A program made the translations under genes and the position numbers. A stretch of 64,000 bases of DNA from positions 2,046,001 through 2,110,000 of the forward strand of contig JBBELK010000387.1 in assembly GCA_037783545.1 (NCBI GenBank). The letters are read 5' to 3'. The DNA is from Henricia sp. BOLD:AAB3569 (Eukaryota > Echinodermata > Asteroidea > Spinulosida > Echinasteridae). Under the pieces are notes generated by a model. That model was not told where the DNA came from, ran no database searches, and saw only the letters and a program-made list of their open reading frames with translations. Shown piece after piece: positions 60,978 to 64,000 of the stretch. Within the stretch, counting starts at the first letter, position 1; each line of letters begins with the position of its first letter.

Positions 60978-61035
60978 TTTGACGTCTTCTACTGAAGTCT
61001 TATGTTGCACTTAAACATCTATCCTGCAGGACAAA
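60978..61035 (-). promoter_or_regulatory. 5' UTR of the SLCO gene
   Basis: An in-frame TAA occurs about 12 codons before the start codon, so this stretch is non-coding leader. A repeat element starts at about 61036, so the core promoter either lies in repeat DNA or belongs to an upstream exon outside the recognisable region. Confidence 0.4.
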
Positions 61036-61253
61036 ATTAGAGTTGAGTCCATCACAAGCCCAACACAAGTCCTCACAAGCCTTCACAAGTCCTCACAAGC
61101 CCAACACAAGTCCTCACAAGCCTTCACAAGTCCTCACAAGCCCAACACAAGTCCTCACAAGTCCTCACAAGCCCAACACAAGTCCTCACAAGCCTTCACA
61201 AGTCTACCGTACCAAGTCCCTGGGTCTTAATTCAAGTCACAAGCTATTCAACT

Positions 61254-61936
61254 GGGCCCATGTGCATAAAAGGCTACTAGGCCTAGTTGGCAACTAGAAT
61301 GGACTTAAGTTGCTTACTAAGCCTAGTTGATTACTAATTGTGATGCATAAAACCCAACTAGATATAGTAACATTCTAAAATTCTGGCAAAAGTTAGAGTT
61401 GATCTGGGGTACCTCTAAGTCACTATGACAACTAATCAGTCTGCCTTTGGACAACATGGCTCGTAGAATCATGGAGCTATTTGAACTGCGTCGTCAAATA
61501 AGAAAAGAACGCGTCTTCCGAGACAGGAGAAATCCATTAGACTTCTTTGATGATGATAGGGTGTATGAGCGGTATAGATTTACCTGTGAAGGCATAATGC
61601 ACATTACTGACATAGTGGCACCTGGGCAGTAATGCAATGTTACAAAGACCCTTAGAAATGAGTTATGCTCAGTTGGAATGTGGTTCGAAGCTCAAACACA
61701 ATAAACTTGTCTACAAGCCTATTGTATCTGACATAATCACCTCCTCTCCAAGGCCATAGCACCCAAATTAGTTACAAACCAAATTGTCCTAGTATGCAAC
61801 TAGTAAGCAATGTGCCTAGTGAGGTTTTATGCAACACAAATTAGTTGCCAACTCCGTAGGTATAAACTAGGGAATTTATAATCTTACTAAGCACTAGTTG
61901 GCAGCTAAACTAGTAGCCTTTTATGCACATGGGCCC
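61254..61936. mobile_element. Nested PIF/Harbinger-type element
   Basis: GGGCCCATGTGCATAAAAGG with CTACTAG at the left is inverted at the right as CTAGTAGCCTTTTATGCACA with TGGGCCC. The ~680-bp element contains a piece of Harbinger transposase. Target duplication is not clear. Confidence 0.82.
61447..61632 (+). pseudogene. PIF/Harbinger transposase N-terminal fragment
   Basis: A 61-residue frame contains VFRDRRNPLDFFDDDRVYER and YRFTCEGIMHITDIV, matching the HARBI1-type N-terminal motif (RDRxNPLDxFDDxxLxxRFRFTRxxIxxI). It stops before the DDE catalytic core, so it is a non-functional internal-deletion derivative. Confidence 0.8.
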
Positions 61937-62164
61937 TGAACTCCAACAAAGGCATTCTTTTGTGTGTGTTCATCCGTTGCTTCTTGTAACTGGACTTTTG
62001 ACGGACTTGTGATAGACTCGAGTACAACCCTGGTCATTGGGCACAACTCCCTGGGCAGTATGCAGACCTAGCAGCCTGACAAAGTAGCCTTGTGAATCCA
62101 GAATTCACTTTTGGTTGATAATATAATAAAAATTCACTACACCTACATTGTACATAAAAATGTT

Positions 62165-62405
62165 GGTAATAAATTTTATCTTCAAGCAAACTTGAATCCG
62201 TGGTTTTGATTGGTGGATCTATGGCAACCAACAGTGTGATAATGTTTCATAATACTCTTCCGATTCTCATATTGCACTCTGCGTAATGCGCCATGGTATT
62301 CCAAAATAACTGCGTCCCTACGCATATGCGTGGAGTAGTTCTTTAATCTCGCACAGAGTGCGAGTGTTATAGTGCGTCAAGTTTGCTTGAAGATAAATTT
62401 GTTAT
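62165..62405. mobile_element. Inverted-repeat element with TTATCTTCAAGCAAACTTGA ends
   Basis: TTTATCTTCAAGCAAACTTG at the left and CAAGTTTGCTTGAAGATAAA at the right. The TTATCTTCAAGCAAACTTGA word is also found once near 11669. Confidence 0.65.
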
Positions 62406-62512
62406 CCCACTCGCGCTCGCGGAAATACGGCATTATGTAGTGCGTCTGCGCCGTGGGATATGGGATGCAGACGCACTACATAATGCCGTATTCCACTCTC
62501 GCTCGTAGGTTA
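62400..62512. mobile_element. Palindrome, GTTATCCCACTCGCGCTCG family
   Basis: AATACGGCATTATGTAGTGC with GTCTGCG and CGCAGAC-like arms GCAGACGCACTACATAATGC and CGTATTCC. It directly follows the previous element. Related to 11504-11663. Confidence 0.72.
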
Positions 62513-62764
62513 ACTAATATTAATTTATGATACTCAGGAAATAATTTAAAAATTGTGCAATCTTTTGACCCTTGAGTCCACCCATCAAATCAAACAAAAA
62601 CAAAATGCAGGTATACCAGCCAATAAATAGAATGGCAATGGCACAGTTACATGTACATGTAATATGTGATGTAATTAAGACGAGTCATTTTGATTTTGGA
62701 ATAAACTGTAGCCAAATGCCTCTAAGATACACTTAATACTGAGGCCAACTTGGCAAGCATGCCA

Positions 62765-63245
62765 TTGCCAAACACCGTGTTTACACTCGAACTGGGCAAA
62801 GGTGGACACAGACCCAGCATTTTTATTGCGACCGCAAAACTCAATATTTGCCACGTTTACACTACACCTCGATTCGGCTTCAACTCGCCTTCAGAAACCG
62901 CAAAGGTCACCACTAATTGTAACTGCAGCGCATGCGTGAGCTGTTGGTCAATTAAATCTACCACACGGCGGGCACCGCCCCAAGGACACTCAAATTGCCG
63001 AATCTGTATTCGGGTAGCGTTTACAATACAAGCGACCTTGACGATTGCAGGGTTCAACCCCGCAATTGCGGGGTTCAACCCTACCCCAAAGGTGACTTGA
63101 AAAAGGCGAATCAGACCCTGGTCTGATCCGCCGTTTTCAATTCACCTTTTGCGTTTACACTTTGTGCATACCCGGCTTCAACTCCCCTTTTTGGAAATTG
63201 CGGAGTTCGATTCGGCAAAGGCGAATCGAGTGTAAACAGGGTGAT
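62765..63245. mobile_element. MITE with TGTTTACACTCGA ends, copy 2
   Basis: CGTGTTTACACTCGAACTGG at the left and ATCGAGTGTAAACAGGGTG at the right are inverted. The inner TCAGACCCTGGTCTGATCCG and CAACTCCCCTTTTTGGAAAT match the reverse of 53025-53460. A solo end is at 63400-63510. Confidence 0.75.
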
Positions 63246-63399
63246 ACAGGACTAGGATTAAGTTGGCTTATCTCATCTTAGCTATTGTGACTCAAGAATC
63301 TTAGGAATTCTTAAGAGGTTAGATGATCCCTTAATAACGATGTAGGCCCTATAATTCACATGTCAATTTTTGCACATGGGATACATTAAGTCTGGAAGG

Positions 63400-63510
63400 A
63401 CTTGGGTCTGATCCGCTTTTTTCAATTCACCTTTTGCGTTTACACTTAGCGCCTACCCGGCTTCAACTCTCCTTTTTGGAAATTGCGGAGTTCGAATCGA
63501 GTGTAAACAG
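63400..63510. repeat. Solo right end of the TGTTTACACTCGA element
   Basis: GGTCTGATCCGCTTTTTTCA, CACCTTTTGCGTTTACACTT and TTCGAATCGAGTGTAAACAG match the right third of 62765-63245. Confidence 0.7.
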
Positions 63511-64000
63511 GCCTTGAAGAGAGATCCTGTCCTACATGTACTGGTACCAATAACTACACATTGTCACAGACAGTCCTATGACCAAGGAGCTGCAAACAGA
63601 CCTAATGGTTTCCAATAGCCATCATAGGTCTAGGGAGGGTCAAGTTCTTGGGGCTGACTGATCAATCACTGAAGAAGCCTCAGGCCAGGAATTTGTTCCT
63701 TTTAACTCCCTGGGTGTCAATTTACAGCAGACTGGGATGATAGATTAGGGTGCGAATGAAGGACAAGGGGCTCAAGTTGGACAGATGTTTAGACTAAGGT
63801 TATCTTTGTTTTGAACTTATGGTGAGGTAAAACAGCTGGTGCCGTTAAAGATGTATTGTCCGTGCATTTTGAGTGTGGAATTGATATTTTTCTAGAAACA
63901 AAAGCAGGGCAGGAAATTCGTCAATGAAAGGGCACTGCCATTTGTGTTTTTGGAGTCGTCTTTTGGAGTTTAAAAAGGGCACTTCCATTGGAAAATGAAA
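63511..64000. other. Right flank without recognised features
   Basis: No coding frame, repeat end or RNA signal was recognised. Confidence 0.4.

Larger units (their letters stand above)
61036..62032. mobile_element. CACAAGTC-family element split by a nested insertion
   Basis: The left part (61036-61250) starts GTTGAGTCCATCACAAGCCC and is expanded by tandem CACAAGTCCTCACAAGCC units. The right part (61937-62032) has AACAAAGGCATTCTTTTGTG and ends GACTCGAGTACAACCCTGG. In the short copy at 2635-2746 the two parts are continuous. Confidence 0.72.

Noticed and set aside
60382..61014. 210-residue plus-strand frame
   Set aside because: Antisense shadow of SLCO exon 1, whose minus-strand reading is clearly an OATP.

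Overview
This is eukaryotic, almost certainly invertebrate-animal DNA: AT-rich, with two intron-rich genes on the minus strand embedded in a dense field of short transposons, SINE-like repeats and tandem arrays. The domain content of the genes, the many tRNA-derived repeats and the frequent ACATGTA-type motifs suggest a marine deuterostome such as an echinoderm. That assignment is an inference; no organism-specific marker was seen.

Gene 1 (about 60977 down to 39309, minus) is a complete organic anion transporter of the SLCO/OATP family, closest to SLCO4A1. It has nine coding exons, all splice phases match, and the product is 696 aa. Its introns carry three unrelated tandem arrays (93 bp x ~9, 190 bp x 3, and about 30 copies of a 116-118 bp unit), a 21-bp minisatellite beside exon 2, and an 18-module tRNA-like array just downstream of exon 1.

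Gene 2 (33697 down to 5942, minus) is a doublecortin-domain gene of the DCDC2 type. Nine coding exons join in frame to give 1172 aa: two DCX domains in exons 1-5, then a very long disordered tail of proline-rich repeats and acidic repeats in exons 6-9. A second possible first exon (21704-21775) lies just upstream of exon 3 and would splice in frame to it, giving a form with only the second DCX domain. The two genes run head to tail, separated by about 5.5 kb. DCDC2 homologues bind microtubules and act in cilia; the transporter is a plasma-membrane protein. Nothing in the sequence ties their functions together.

The rest is repeats. The flank at 1-5900 holds a broken LINE reverse-transcriptase fragment, two SINE copies and several inverted-repeat elements. 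Introns and the intergenic region hold at least a dozen families of miniature inverted-repeat or fold-back elements, several of them present more than once. The flank at 61000-64000 has a PIF/Harbinger remnant nested in another repeat, plus more inverted-repeat elements. No CRISPR, rRNA or clearly functional tRNA gene was found. Homopolymer tracts and microsatellites are common.
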